A stretch of DNA of 64,000 bases from contig JARHVA010005358.1 in the NCBI GenBank assembly GCA_037957365.1, positions 1,053,501 through 1,117,500 of the forward strand, read 5' to 3'. Position 1 is the stretch's first letter, and the number at the start of each line of letters is the position of its first letter. Under the pieces are notes generated by a model. That model saw nothing but the letters and a program-made list of their open reading frames with translations. It made no database searches and was not told where the DNA came from. This DNA comes from Torreya grandis. Lineage: Eukaryota > Streptophyta > Pinopsida > Cupressales > Taxaceae. Below, in pieces: positions 22,440 to 34,045 of this stretch. Position numbers and translations under genes: made by a program.

Positions 22440-23720
22440 AATTTTAATATAAGAATAAGCTAACCAGAAATGGCGGAGCGGAGAAGAGGAAAAAGTCGAA
22501 TTAAATCTGGACATGGATGGGAAGGCCAAGAGAGCGAGGAAGGAGATGGGGATGAACTAGATCCGGATGAGAAGGGTGAATCTTAGGCTCGGATTGACAC
22601 AGGTAGAAGCTGTGAGGACGTCGTTGATTTCCAGCAGGGCAACAGAGACTCACCTGCTCTCCTGCTCTTCCTCTGCCATTTTGATGGCGTTGGATAGAAC
22701 CTTTCTCGGCCTTCTTGGATCTACCGAATGGGGCAAGGAGTGGCTAAGTTGTTTTGTGCATGTTTTCAAAAGGGAGGGTTACTCGGTTCAGAGCGGTCCT
22801 GGGTATTCCACGGGATAACGGCCAGGCCAAGATGGCCATGGTAGTATCTTTCCCCAAACCGATTTTATGGATCGTTGCTTTCACTTGGTGGTGTTATCCC
22901 TTGAAGCGACGTGCTCTGTTTCTACATTGGAGGATCAGATCTGGTCATATCCCGCTTGTCTTTGATTGGAATAGGAACTAGTTGCGTGGGGTTCCTAATC
23001 GTTGGGATATTAATGGTGTCTTCTTCAAGACTTCACAGAGCTTAGGCAGTTACAACTGTCAAAACCAGCGTTGCGAAGGAGATCACTTTGGGAAGGAGAG
23101 TCCAGTCTACTTTTGTCTCTTTCCAGTACTCTATTCCTTTGATCAGAATCGGTAGACATCCAGCGACGGCCCTGTCGTTGTTGGGAAGCTGTGGTTTGAC
23201 CAAGATCACCATAAATATGAACGAAAGGTTCAGGTTATGGGGTAAGAGTTTCTGTTGTTGGGGTAGCTCCTTTGGTAAAATTAGTGCCCTGTTTCGCTTA
23301 GATTCGGCTCATATTTGAAATACAAAATTTATTTATGTTTGTGTCGCAAGGGATTTTAATCTATTTAAGGCATATTGCCTTGGAAATAGCAACTGGATAT
23401 AGCAACTCTTTGTTTGCTATGGAAATCTTTAGCTTCATTTTTAAACCATTTTTTTTAGGAAAGGAGGACTCTGTTTAACTCTTAACTTTGGTTGCTAAAA
23501 TTTGGAAATGAAAAAAAGCCATGTGCATGTTTTGTTGTTGCCATAATAGCGACCCTCTCTGGGGTGGACCTGCTGTAAGTTTTTGGAAGTATTCTCTAGT
23601 GAGAGGTTTGAGGGCCTAGATCATACCCTTGTTCTTGGTCTGTACTGAGTTGAGGACCTGTTTTAAACTCTCGTGGCTTGTAGGGTCTTCTTATTTTGTT
23701 TCTGTTCGTGTTCTGTTCGA
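22440..23720 (+). other. GC-richer island with degenerate coding-like sequence, unrecognised
   Basis: Base composition changes abruptly from the surrounding AT-rich repeats. A plus-strand reading begins MAERRRGKSRIKSGHGW at about 22471, acidic and charged, and meets a stop after about 38 codons. Other frames then stay open for 75-83 residues (22567-22818, 22754-22981, 23088-23318), with tryptophan-rich stretches such as WIVAFTWWCYPLKRRALFLHW. I do not recognise the family. It could be a captured host-gene fragment, the 5' part of a non-LTR element, or an untranslated exon with intron. Frame switches suggest a decayed sequence rather than a working gene. Confidence 0.4.
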
Positions 23721-23754
23721 GCTGGACCTTGTAGGGGACTTTGAATTTTTTTTA

Positions 23755-23990
23755 CTTTAGTTGTCATTCCTAGAGACCTAGACCTTCAGTTGTGTCTAGA
23801 TTGGTCCATGATTCAGTCAAAACGCTTTGTTACTAGAATGGTGGGTCCCTAGGGGGATCATAAGGGTTTTTCAGAGATTTGGGCCTCTTATTTTTTCAAG
23901 CCCATAATTAATATGATTCCATTTTAAATTGAAAGGTGTTTTCTAGAGACCTAGACCTCCTTCTGTGTCCATACTATTTCTTGATCCAAC
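23755..23990 (+). repeat. Imperfect local duplication
   Basis: The phrase TAGAGACCTAGACCT, followed by TGTGTC and a TTGATCCA/CATGATTCAG-like part, appears at about 23771-23817 and again at about 23943-23990. The spacing is about 172 bases. The right copy runs directly into the microsatellite at 24006. Confidence 0.65.
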
Positions 23991-24002
23991 TAAAATCAAG
24001 CC

Positions 24003-24005
<3 letters not shown>

Positions 24006-24068
<63 letters not shown>
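24006..24068 (+). repeat. Compound (AC)n(AG)n microsatellite
   Basis: About 29 bases of AC repeat are followed by about 33 bases of GA repeat, then a short TATA/TGTG tail to about 24115. Open frames across it on both strands (23936-24238 plus, 23943-24137 minus) are repeat artefacts. Confidence 0.95.
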
Positions 24069-24072
<4 letters not shown>

Positions 24073-24239
24073 TGTGTATATATATACATACATCTATGTG
24101 TGTGTGTGTGCATGTGCACACACTGACAGACAAACAAATTTTATATTTTACTTCATTTTTTTAAACTTTGAAAAAGGTGTATATCATATTTATTTATTTA
24201 AACACATCCTAATAAAATATGTTACTAGCTACATTTAAA

Positions 24240-25520
24240 TTGTAGTAACTCAAATTCTATTCAAATTTTAATATACAAAACATATTCAAATTGATTTTAG
24301 TACTTCCATGAGCCTATGTAAATTTCATTCAATTTAAATTTGAGATATAACTTAAAATTATACTCAAAATCTTAGAACAATCATACTTGAAACTCTATCT
24401 AAGATTTTTAAGTAGCTGTGGAGGTTCAAGTTTAAAATAGTGTGAGGAAATACCCACAAATTAGACTCATTCTAATAAAAAAATAGGCATCGACTCACTC
24501 GAAGAAAAATAGACAACAACAAAGATTGTATTATTAAAATAATTCCCTAAAAGATTACAATGAACGTATATACGAGCTTTATTATATATAGCTTTTTCAA
24601 GTTCTACCTCTAATTTTTATATTGGTCACTTTAGGTGGAACATGTAGCACATCTAAATGGACCACTTAGAGATGATCAATCATTAAATGAATGCTTATAT
24701 TTTACATAGTTATTTTTCCATGATGATTATCATCACAAGTTGCGTTGGGTTGCGATTTCAAATGTTGATTAAAATCATTCTAAATTTATCATAAAAATGT
24801 ATATATCATATTTGGTTTTTAAAATAAATTTTATTAAGATATGTTACTAATTCACGCATGTCACTGCATCTAAATTTTAATAACTCAAATTTTATTCAAA
24901 ATTTCAATTATAAAGCATATTCAAATAATATCCCCTACTTCCATGAATGTATGTAGATTTTATATAAAATATGTACACATTAATGATATTTTAAATTTCT
25001 TATATGAAGTATATTCAAAGTATATCCCCTACTTCTATGAATGTATGTATAATTTATACAGAATATATACAAACTAATTCCCCTACATCTATAGACATAT
25101 TAATATTTCATTTAACTTTAGATTTTATGCAAAAATATATTAAAATAAATTCCCCTACTCCCATGAGAGCATATGCATTTCATTCAAATTAAAATTTCAT
25201 ATTTTACTTTAAATTGTACTCAAAATATCTATACAATCATACTTGAAAATCTATCTAGGATTTCTAACTAGGTGCGGAAGCTCGAGTCTAAAAGGGTGAA
25301 AAGTAATACTCATCAATTAGTCTCACTCAAATAGATAAATATGCAACAACATAGAATGTATAATATACATGATTTTTAAGAATATTACAATGAATATACA
25401 TATTAAGAGTATATATAGATTTTTTAAAGGCTATTTCTCATTTATCTATTATTTGAACATTAAGTGGCACATGTAATTGGCCCACTTAGAGACAATTAAA
25501 GGACACCATCCTAGATGAGT
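24240..25520. repeat. Diverged direct repeat with short tandem sub-units
   Basis: 24240-24700 and 24870-25510 share, in order, TAACTCAAATT, CTTCCATGA...TATGTA, ACAATCATACTTGAAA, a TCTATCTA-GATTT phrase, a GTG-GGA-GCTC/GGTTC phrase, a CAACAA stretch and a GGCCCACTTAGAGA-type end. The right copy is lengthened by a roughly 70-80-base unit around CCCCTACTTCYATGA, present about four times between 24930 and 25180. Two LTRs next to each other, or a tandem solo LTR, would explain this. No terminal signals are clear. Confidence 0.6.
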
Positions 25521-25689
25521 TACTAAATACAATGCATGTGGATCTCAATGTGTTTTATTCAATAATGTTACAAATAGTTTTAAGAAATGTGTATGATGCT
25601 TTGGTTGTCATGCCAAAGAGCATTTCACTTCATCTACAAAATACAAATTTTATTATCAATAATAAAACCCGTAGAGCACATTGGATGAT

Positions 25690-25870
25690 GAAAACAACTC
25701 CTCAAAAATCTCACATTGTGGATTCTACTACAATAATATATTTATTATTTCAACACCAATTTATTGTAATTGAACCAATGTGATAGACAAAACTAGAGAT
25801 GGAATTTTCATTATCAACATCACTAACCTAATCTCAATCAGTAAAGCCTATATTTTGATAATAAAACCCT
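25690..25870 (-). pseudogene. Copia RNase H remnant (second Copia relic)
   Basis: The minus-strand reading contains IGFTD-x-D-x-VSDVDNENS, then SFVYHIG and, after stops, NKYIIVVESTM. This follows the family pattern GFTDADWAGDVDNRKSTSG...LG...K-x-x-x-V-A-L-S-S-T-E. Two stops fall within the first motif itself, so it is dead. Confidence 0.75.
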
Positions 25871-26379
25871 AACATGTAACATATACCAAAGTGCATAATG
25901 TCCCAAATTTACCAAAGAATATGTTTTTGTTCTTGATAGTGACTTTTGTGGGGATAGTGGGAGTAATTGGAGACAATGAAAAACACAAAGGAAATATCAC
26001 TGCACCAGTCAACTTTTGATACAAAGTAGGATCAACTTTGGTTATAGTGTAATTGGTTGTTTATGTGACCCCTGATTGAAAAGGTGGAATACTTGCAATA
26101 CAACATTCCAAATCAATAAAGTAAGCCATGATAATACTTATAATAATAAAATAATGTCCCATTAGAAGACTTTGTGTTATATAACTCAGGAATGTAATGC
26201 AAAAACCCTAAATTTGTCATGTTCAACTACTCCATCAAACTCTATTATATGTCCCAAACCATTCAAAGGGAACTTCATCTGATTAAAACCTCATCAGCAT
26301 GGAGGATATGTATCAAAATTTCATCTCTATTCCTAGAGACGTAAATTGTGGGATTTGAATGGAAACATGTGAAACTATA

Positions 26380-26640
26380 ATAAATGAAAAAAGCTATCCA
26401 TTTTGTCATACCAAGTTTTATGAACTTGCTTGAGACTATAGACCAAGTGAAAAAGTTTACAAAAAACTAAAGAATCATGTACAAAACCCTATTATTGTTC
26501 CAAATAAATCTCCATGTGAAAATCACCATGTAACACATTGACCATCCTTGTGATTCAACTACATGAAGCACAAGATGAATAAATTATATCTTGATAAAAA
26601 GGGAAAACATTTCAAAGTAGTCAATCCCATCAACTTATGA
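26380..26640 (-). pseudogene. Copia reverse transcriptase remnant (second Copia relic)
   Basis: On the minus strand, GIDYFEMF (usual G-x-D-Y-x-E-x-F) is followed by LHVVESQGW, HGDFHMEIYLEQ, then GFVHDS and SLKQVHKTWYDKMDSFF. These match the Copia RT order including the L-K-Q-A-x-R-x-W-Y-x-K segment. Several in-frame stops are present. The catalytic Y-V-D-D segment downstream is not readable. Confidence 0.8.
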
Positions 26641-27339
26641 GAAACCCTTGGCCCCAAAATTTGAATTTGAATTTTTGATCAACCCCTCAAATACATATTT
26701 TTTCTAGTAGACCCCCTTAAAATGAAATAATTTTCTTCCATAAAGAAGTTAAACTAAATCCCATGTGCTAATTTTCACCAAAAAAGAATATTCTTCTTCC
26801 ATAACTTCATCCCTCTAAAGTATACTTGTTTCATCTAGAACTTTATGTGGATCATTTGAAAGATAATTACTTAGAATACTAACCTTGACTATCTTTATAT
26901 GAGTTAAATGAGTGTTATAAGTATCATATACCAAAAACATGACCTCTTATTGAGTATTGTAAACCTATTTGGGCATAGAATGTGTAAAAAGAGTAGGTGG
27001 TGATATATTAACAATAATTTCATTCTCAACATAAATAAATAGTAGTCCTAAAGTGATGAATAAAAATTATGGGTGAATGAAAGAGAAGATGTATATAAAG
27101 GATTCATAATGAATATCTCATCAAATAAACATCCCATTGAAATGAAACATCTTGAGTGACTAGATCAAATAAAAGGTAAGCCTTCACATAATAAAAATAG
27201 AAAAAAATATGATTGGTTTACTATTATCCTCGATAAGAACTTGCATTTATCTTTTAGAATGAATGAAAACACCTCACTAAAAAATAATTTACATTAATAA
27301 ACATCAAGATTAGCATAGGACTAAGATTCCTCAAGAGTA

Positions 27340-27929
27340 ATGCCGTATATTACAGTGTGGGGCATGTGTTTATGAATGCAATTGACATAATTCAATACCT
27401 CAGACCAAAACTCAAGTGCCATGTTCTTGGAATGGATCATACAATTGGCCATCTCATTCGAATTCTTGTTCTTCTTCTGAACAACACCATCTTGCTAAAT
27501 GGTGTATGTTGTACTTATGCTAAATGACATGCTCAATAAAAAAATGTTTAAATGCTTTAGATACATAATCCTACCATTATATGAGTGTGTCTTTTATTGA
27601 TAAGAAGATAATTTTACTTCTAAAAAATTCCTTGAATTCTTTTAAATGGTAAAATATTCCACTCTTCCAATTGATATGACATACCCATGTGCAATGTGAT
27701 AATTAATATATGAATGTGAGTATATAATTATCCCATGAAAAATTAGTTTAAAATGACATGAGGTCACTATGTGCCTATTTAAGGGAGAATTAACTAAATT
27801 ATCCTTGAATTTATGGAAATTACCTTGATGGTTTTTGCCAAGAACACAACCTAAATAAAGCCCAATAGTACTAGACACCCTGGGAAAACCAAACAATAAG
27901 ATGTAAGAACTCAACAATTGAAAATACAT
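27340..27929 (-). pseudogene. Copia integrase remnant (second Copia relic)
   Basis: The open 95-residue piece at 27642-27929 has LGCVLGKNHQGNFHKF, corresponding to the C-x-G-C-x-x-G-K-x-x-x-x-x-F zinc and linker region. Around 27361-27510 the minus strand reads QQDGVVQKKNK, then MANCMIHSKN and LEFWSEVLNYVNCIHKHMP. This corresponds to the integrase stretch P-Q-Q-N-G-V-V-E-R-K-N-R through A-x-Y-x-x-N. The central D-D-E region between the two pieces is not intact. Confidence 0.8.
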
Positions 27930-28118
27930 GTAGTCTAAATTCTGATAACATTCATGCCATTATTTTCTCAAAAAAATATCCTAACAACAAAGGATTTTTT
28001 ATATATGAATCAAAACCATCAAACACATAAAAGTATGTGTAGATACTCATATTCAGTATTAGTCACATTAATATAATAGAATTACCTCACCTCAAAAGGA
28101 GGGATGTATTAGTGGGGC

Positions 28119-28698
28119 ATGTCATAGATACATGAGTACACATACATATAGTTAGCAAAATTAGCATAATTTAATACAATTTACATGATTAGATATACAC
28201 TTGGGTCAGAATTTTATATATTTGGCAATGATTTTCATACTTTTAAGATAATATTTTTTATTTTTATGAAAAATATTATATATAATTTATAGAACAAAGG
28301 TTAGATTTTGAACACTTTAGCTCTAGACACATTAGAGGTGCATATTTCATTCAAAAGAACCAAATCACATATAAACATAAAAATTATATACATATTTATG
28401 TACCAACCTTACCAGAATACACCATTTGAGCCTTTATCTATCAGTATTCATTTATTCCCTTGAGTAGCATGATTTATATTTAGCACCCTCAATGGCCTTG
28501 GCATTACTCACCTTTTATAGGTTGATATGGTTACACCATTGGACCTAGGTGAGATTGGATAGATTATGTATACACTTGAGTTGTGTGATCGATATTTAAT
28601 GATCTCAATGGCCTTGGAATAAATCACCCTTGCATTGGATTGAGGATATGATCACCCTCCAATTCACCTCTTCACATATCCAAGGTTTAGTTTCAAAC
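28119..28698 (+). mobile_element. Left LTR-like part of a plus-strand Gypsy relic
   Basis: 28390-28698 is similar to about 49030-49325 (shared phrases: CTTGAGTTGTG, ATCTCAATGG, CTCCAATT-type and GGTTTAG). The match resumes at 40248-40690 after the inserted Gypsy element and runs on to about 49690. The pair would be the LTRs of the element whose protease is at 47270. The outer edge is not resolved; a GGGGCA|TGTCATAG transition at 28119 is one candidate. Confidence 0.5.
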
Positions 28699-31600
28699 TA
28701 TAGGGACCATATCCTATCCTAAAACATAATTTTTTTTGGTTTAATTAATGTTTGTCTATGAATATAACTCAAGTATACTTTATCCTATTAGATATCTTTT
28801 GCCAAATGGGAAAGCATCTAGCCATATGGGTTAGGCATTCCTTTACTAAATGGTAAAACATCTAACCATATAGGTTAGGCATTACTTTGACAAACATGAA
28901 AGCATCTTACCATATAGGTTAGGCATTCCTTTGCAAAATGGTTAAGTGTCTAACCAAATGGGTTAAACATCTACACATGAGTAGGTTATGCTCTAAATAG
29001 AGAGTTGAATCATCGAGATCAACCAAATATTAAGTTTCTCACTATTCACCACTCATCTCTATTGGATAAACATTGAGTTCGGTGTGATAGGAGTATAAAT
29101 AATTTAACCAATAGTCACATTGTACCTCAAAATTTGGCCTAAAGCCTCGAGAACTATGACGATCCAACCAGGATCCTTTTGAGTATATCATAAAGTTATT
29201 ATCTTTGATTTGTTTATCTAAACTAGGGTCTTATTAAAATGGTCTTGCCTTTTCATTTTACTTTAATCCTATTTAGTGTATAACCCCAACCCCATCCTAA
29301 TCACTTTTGTACTAGCAGTTTCTTTCATTTCTCAAGGCTACTTGCATACTTACTTCCGAACTGGATCAAGGGGTAGTATACATGTATTTCTATTTTATAT
29401 TCTAGATTTCATGTGAACTATAGATCTAGGTATGAAGCCCTTTTTAGGGCCTAGTTCCCTACATAGTTTCTTTATTATTTCTATCCAAATGAGAGTGTAA
29501 AAGTATCAGATTAAGTGATCGAATACTTGTTTAACTAAACTAGCCCTAAATGTTAATAAGAAATAGAAATGAATATTTTCAAGGTACATCCCCCCTTTAT
29601 AATTTTTATTTACATTAATAATTTTCTTAATCCTTGCTTTAGACAACCTAATCCATATAATTACTATTGCCAAAGTTTTGTTATCTGAGAGCCATATAGT
29701 TGGTGGTTTCTTGATAATAATTAGTTTAATACTCAATCCTAGTTTTTATTGCTCCTTTTCAGTGGTAGTAAGTTTTGAGTAAGAAATATATTTTATCCAC
29801 TTCTATTTCATAAGTTCATAAGTCAAAATATTTTAAGGTAGTCAAAGTCATTTTCTTATCCTAATTAGTGTTGTTGACCAAAAGGGATTATCTCACAATT
29901 TGCTTTATTTCTTACCAACAATTTATAGGGATGATGTCTATAGATCATTATTGAATTTGTGTTGGGCTATGGATGTATTAGCTCAAGCGCTATGACATTA
30001 CTCATAAATATGAGTCAGAGGCACCGCTTATATCAAATGCTGTATAGTTTTGTTTAACCTTAAATTCTTGGTCTAAGTTTGAGATTTAAAAAGTAAAGAA
30101 TACTTGAAATAAATTAATGTGTCATATTTCAAAAGTAAATTCTTGAGTAAGAAAGTAGAAAATAATCTATAACATGATCTTCTAATTTAGTCCTTATGTC
30201 AGTTTTCAACAACAATATTTTGGACAATTATATCCTTAGTAAACTTTTCTACAAGTTAATTTGTACACAAAGAGTTTAAGAATGTGATATTCAACTTACA
30301 TTTAATGTTAAATAAATCCATTTATATGTTTGAAAGGAGGGTTTTGAAATTGAGGGATCAACCCTAGAATGAAGTATAGTTATTATGCTATTCTTAGTGA
30401 TAATAAATGAGAAACTTTAATTCCAATATAGAACGAAACAAAAAAAATAGATTTTCCCAACTATACAATTATAAATACAAAAAATTTCAATAGTTTTATA
30501 TGTACGCAATTATAAAATTGATTATAACGAATCTCTAAGGAATTCATTGAAAAGTTGAAAAAGAAATAAGATAGGTTAGAATATAATTTAATTATAAATA
30601 TGGAATTGAAATTTATTTCTTTACATAACATATAGTAAAATTGATTGCAATATTTTTATAATCAATAAGAAACTTAAACTTATTCTAAGTAACATGATGA
30701 ATTTTTTTTATAGATTATTATTCTAATTATAAAAAAAAAAAAAGAATTCCAACATTAGACATCAATAATCAAGATTTTATATACAAGGACAATTTTAATA
30801 GAAGAAAATAAATTAATAAACATAGATGTTCATAAGAAAAATATCAAATCTAAGCCAACAATATTTCTTCTTAAAGTTGTAAATGCTTTCAATCCAATTT
30901 CAAAACTAAAACTATTTCATGTAGAACTATTTTCAAACTCAAATAAAGGATTGGATCCATACCTTGCCATTCAAGTATCAATGAAAAATCACGTAATTAT
31001 GCTTATTCTTTCATTTTCATGCTAATTTATGCCCAACTCTTATGTTGACAATGTTAAAGGGTTTTCTGAGCCCGTTAAAATCCTTGACTAAAATGGAATG
31101 TGGTTCTGCTTGAATTGAAATAGTTGAGATAAAGGTATGGTGGCAGTATTGTTTTCATGGACGTGGAGATAAAAAAGATTATGTGAAGGCAATAAATAAG
31201 GCATGAATTCCCTTCTCTTCTACTCTTTTCAAAGCATTGATCTCTATTCCACCTTGTCACATCGATCCTCCCTTTTCCAAAGCATCCCTTCTTTTACTTC
31301 TGCTTAGATGTCCATTCAGTTTCTTCCATACTACTCTTAAAATGTTGGTCGATCCTTCTCTTCAAAGCATCAACCTCCTATTTTGAGAAATCATTATTCT
31401 TCTCCTCAAGGCATTGATTCTCCTCCATAAAGTGCCAATCTTGCTCAGAATTTATAGTTTTATTCACTGGATTCTCTCCTCACTTCACTGCTTCTGATTC
31501 GCTTCTTCTTTCATCAACATTTTCTAACTATTTATTATGTCATCGATGTGGTAATAATTTCATCCCTTCACATGGTTGTAACATATGTTAAAGTGGGCAA

Positions 31601-32341
31601 AGGTAGAGTGGGTTACTCCAAACTGAAAGAATAGTTATTTTGGAACTGAAAATTTATTATTGTTCCCCCCTTGTGTGGTGTTGTACAAGGGTCAGTTAAC
31701 ACGTGTTATCAAATTTGCATGCATGGTGGATTTAGTACGTGGGATGAGGGCTTAGAAACATCTTATTTTTTAAAAATTATTTGTTAGGTATAAGCTAAAT
31801 ATAATTAATAAACTTTTAAAAAAATTACAAAAAAAAATAATTAATTAATAATCTAAAAATTATATATGAAAGATATGACTTATTTTCATGTTCTAGAGTT
31901 CAAATTAAAATTTTCCTTTTATTAAAATAAAATAACCTTTGACGTATTTATCTAATATTATCAAATAGATAATATTCTCCTCTAATATTAAATTCATTCA
32001 TTAGTTACTTTTTTGCAAAGAGAGTAATGAAAAAGTCTAAACATTCATCTCATTAAATTTTCCCTCATTTACAATTGTAAATTATGGAAACATTGCATAT
32101 ATTTATACATAAAAAAATAACTATACTAATATTAATGATTTGATCTCCTAACTTTAGGAATTTAAAAATGAAACTAAGTCTTACCTTTCTTTCTTTTGAA
32201 ATTCCATCGATGACCTGATAGCTCTTTCAAATCAACACAAAAGTTAATTTAAAAATCAACTCATCCTAACACAAATACTAAATGAGGTCCAGAAAAACTT
32301 AAATTATGAGCACAAGTCCATAGTGCAGGAAAAGAGATTGT
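28699..32341 (-). repeat. Gypsy 3' LTR (left on the plus strand)
   Basis: Begins TATAGGGACCATAT and is colinear with 36565-40247 throughout, matching at very roughly four bases in five. It includes a four-unit 44-base tandem repeat near its left end. The inner end is placed next to the polypurine tract. No supported gene; the open frames at 29506-29736 and 31075-31260 are not conserved as coding. Confidence 0.87.
28801..28976. repeat. 44-base tandem repeat inside the Gypsy 3' LTR, four units
   Basis: Units start at about 28801, 28845, 28889 and 28933, each with an AAATGG-like start, a GCATCTAACCATATGGGTTA-like core and a GGCATT-type end. The same four-unit array at the same period is in the partner LTR. 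Confidence 0.9.
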
Positions 32342-32356
32342 CCTTTCCCCCTTAAA
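32342..32356 (-). other. Gypsy polypurine tract
   Basis: The minus strand reads TTAAGGGGGAAAGGA just before the 3' LTR. This purine-rich run is the expected primer site for plus-strand DNA synthesis in LTR elements. The exact boundary with the LTR is uncertain by a few bases. Confidence 0.8.
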
Positions 32357-32509
32357 TGATACATTGTCCTAATGCACTACAAAAGTTTGATTAAGTTCAT
32401 AAATATTAAAATAAAAATAGAAGCATGTTTTTCATTTCTTTGGTTTCCTCCCAAGTTGCACTTCCTTCACTATATTAATCCAATTGTACCTTGCACTGAT
32501 CAACCCCTC

Positions 32510-33240
32510 GATTACATAATTGGTACTGGTGCCTCTCAAACACTCTGTATGGCTCTATTTTTATTCTTCTAGATTCTTGGACCCACAAAGCATTTCAATT
32601 TAAAATGTATTGATTATCACACAAATATTTCTTAAGAAGTGACACATGGAAGACATCATGAATGTGACTCAGCTATGGGGGTAAGGTTAATCGATAAGCT
32701 ACTAGGTTGATTATCTCTATGGTATCAAAAGGTCCTACAAAGTGAGGAGCTAATTTCTCCTTTTTCCCTAAGGTTATGGAACTTTTGTACGGTTTGACCC
32801 TTAAAAGCACCTTGTCACCAATCAAGATTTCTCTTTAAACTCTCTTCTTATTTTCATATCTCTTTTGTCTATCAAATGATTCTATCAAGCTCTACCTTGT
32901 AAAATTCATGTACTCCTCCATGTCTTTCAACATTTTAGGACTAATTACTATTATGTCCTCAAGGTTATCTCAAGTAAGTAGTGTTTGACAACTTCTGCCA
33001 TATAGAGCTTCAAATGGAGTCATACCTAAAGATGTTTGAAATGAGTTACTATAGGAAAATTCTACCAATGGAATATAAGCTTCCCATTTGGTTTTCTGAT
33101 CCATATAGTACATATTTAGGAGGTATTCTACAACTTGATTTGTCTTTTTTATTTGCCCATCCATCTCGGGATGAAATGTGGAGCTAAAGTTCAATTTTGT
33201 AACTAAGGCTAACTGTACTGCTGTCCAAAACCTTGAATTA
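32510..33240 (-). pseudogene. Gypsy integrase C-terminal half
   Basis: The minus strand reads [20 protein letters not shown], then FHPEMDGQ, a family signature with the last part of the integrase core. After that come [14 protein letters not shown] and, past a stop, LLRVKPYKSSITLGKKEKLA, VGPFDTIE and HDVFHVSLLKKY, the GPF/Y-type C-terminal domain. The N-terminal zinc finger and the first catalytic aspartate are missing because the core is fused to RT at about 33235. Integrase would join the element DNA to the host chromosome; this one cannot act. Confidence 0.87.
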
Positions 33241-34045
33241 AACCTATAATATCTATCTACTACAGTTCCTTCTTTAGATATGATTTGGCCTAGATAGTGG
33301 ATTTCATTCTTAAAGAACACACATTTAGAAAACTTACCATATAGTTTAAGTTCTCTCAACCTTTGAAGAACCAATTGAAGATGTGTTATGTGCTCTTCCT
33401 CATTCTTAGAGTAAATTAGAATGCCATCTATGAACACCAATACAAACTTATCCAGATAATTATGGAACACACTATTCATTAAATTCATAAATCTTGAAGG
33501 AGCATTTGTCACTCCAAAGGGTACAATAGTAAACTCATAGTGTCCACATCTGGTCCTAAAAGTAGTTTTTCAAAAAGGTCTTCTATAAGAGATTAGTCAC
33601 TCCGAATGGTATAATAGCAAACTTATAGTGTCCATATCTGGTCTTGAAAGTAGTTTTTGGAATATCCTCCTCCTTAATTCTTAGTTGATGATATCTTGAT
33701 CGAATGTCTATCTTCAAAAAAACCATTACTCTTTTCACTTGCTCAAAAGGGATATCTATTTTTAATTGTGACCTTATTCAATATTCTATAACCAATGCAT
33801 AATCTTAGAGTTCCATATTTATTTTTAACAAATAAGACTGCTACTCCACAATGAGACACACTTGGTCTAATCAATCCTTTACTCAAGAGTTCTTCTAGCT
33901 GCATTTTAAGTTCCATCAACTTAGTGGTGTTCATTCTGTATGGTGCTCTAGAAACTAGCTTGTCTACGTAAAATATCAATTTTGAAATAAAATTCTCTCC
34001 TAGGGGGCATTCTAGGTAATTCTTTATGATACATGTCCTCATATT
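33235..34045 (-). pseudogene. Gypsy reverse transcriptase, with fusion and mutated catalytic residues
   Basis: The N-terminal part (33743-34042) has [20 protein letters not shown] and [20 protein letters not shown], where the usual catalytic D in C-x-D-Y-R is glycine. The C-terminal part (within 32970-33512) has [28 protein letters not shown] (usual F-I-D-D-I-L-I-Y-S, second Asp now Gly) and IHYLGQIIS. Immediately after GTVVD the frame continues into integrase, so the rest of RT, the connection, RNase H and the integrase N-terminus are lost. Between the two parts lies an 88-base tandem duplication of the GHYEF...PFG region. Non-functional on several counts. Confidence 0.88.
33508..33658. repeat. 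88-base tandem duplication within the RT remnant
   Basis: 33508-33570 and 33596-33658 are near-identical copies of the segment that on the minus strand encodes K-T-x-F-R-T-R-x-G-H-Y-E-F-x-I-V-P-F-G-V-T. The offset is 88 bases, not a multiple of three, so the duplication breaks the frame. The copies differ at several positions, so it is not very recent. Confidence 0.85.

Larger units (their letters stand above)
25600..27930 (-). mobile_element. Copia pol relic without identifiable LTRs
   Basis: The minus strand reads, from right to left, integrase zinc region (27642-27929), integrase core (27340-27520), reverse transcriptase (26380-26640) and RNase H (25690-25870), the Copia order. All are riddled with stops. 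Spacings are shortened relative to an intact element. Neither gag nor flanking LTRs can be seen; the 5' side would fall where the plus-strand Gypsy relic begins at about 28.1 kb. Confidence 0.8.

Noticed and set aside
23936..24238. Plus-strand frame of Thr-His and Arg-Glu repeats
   Set aside because: It is an (AC)n(AG)n microsatellite artefact.
28119..28698. A CRISPR-like or satellite array in the repeated phrases around 28.1-29.0 kb
   Set aside because: The regular repeat there (28801-28976) is a contiguous 44-base tandem array without spacers, in a retrotransposon LTR.
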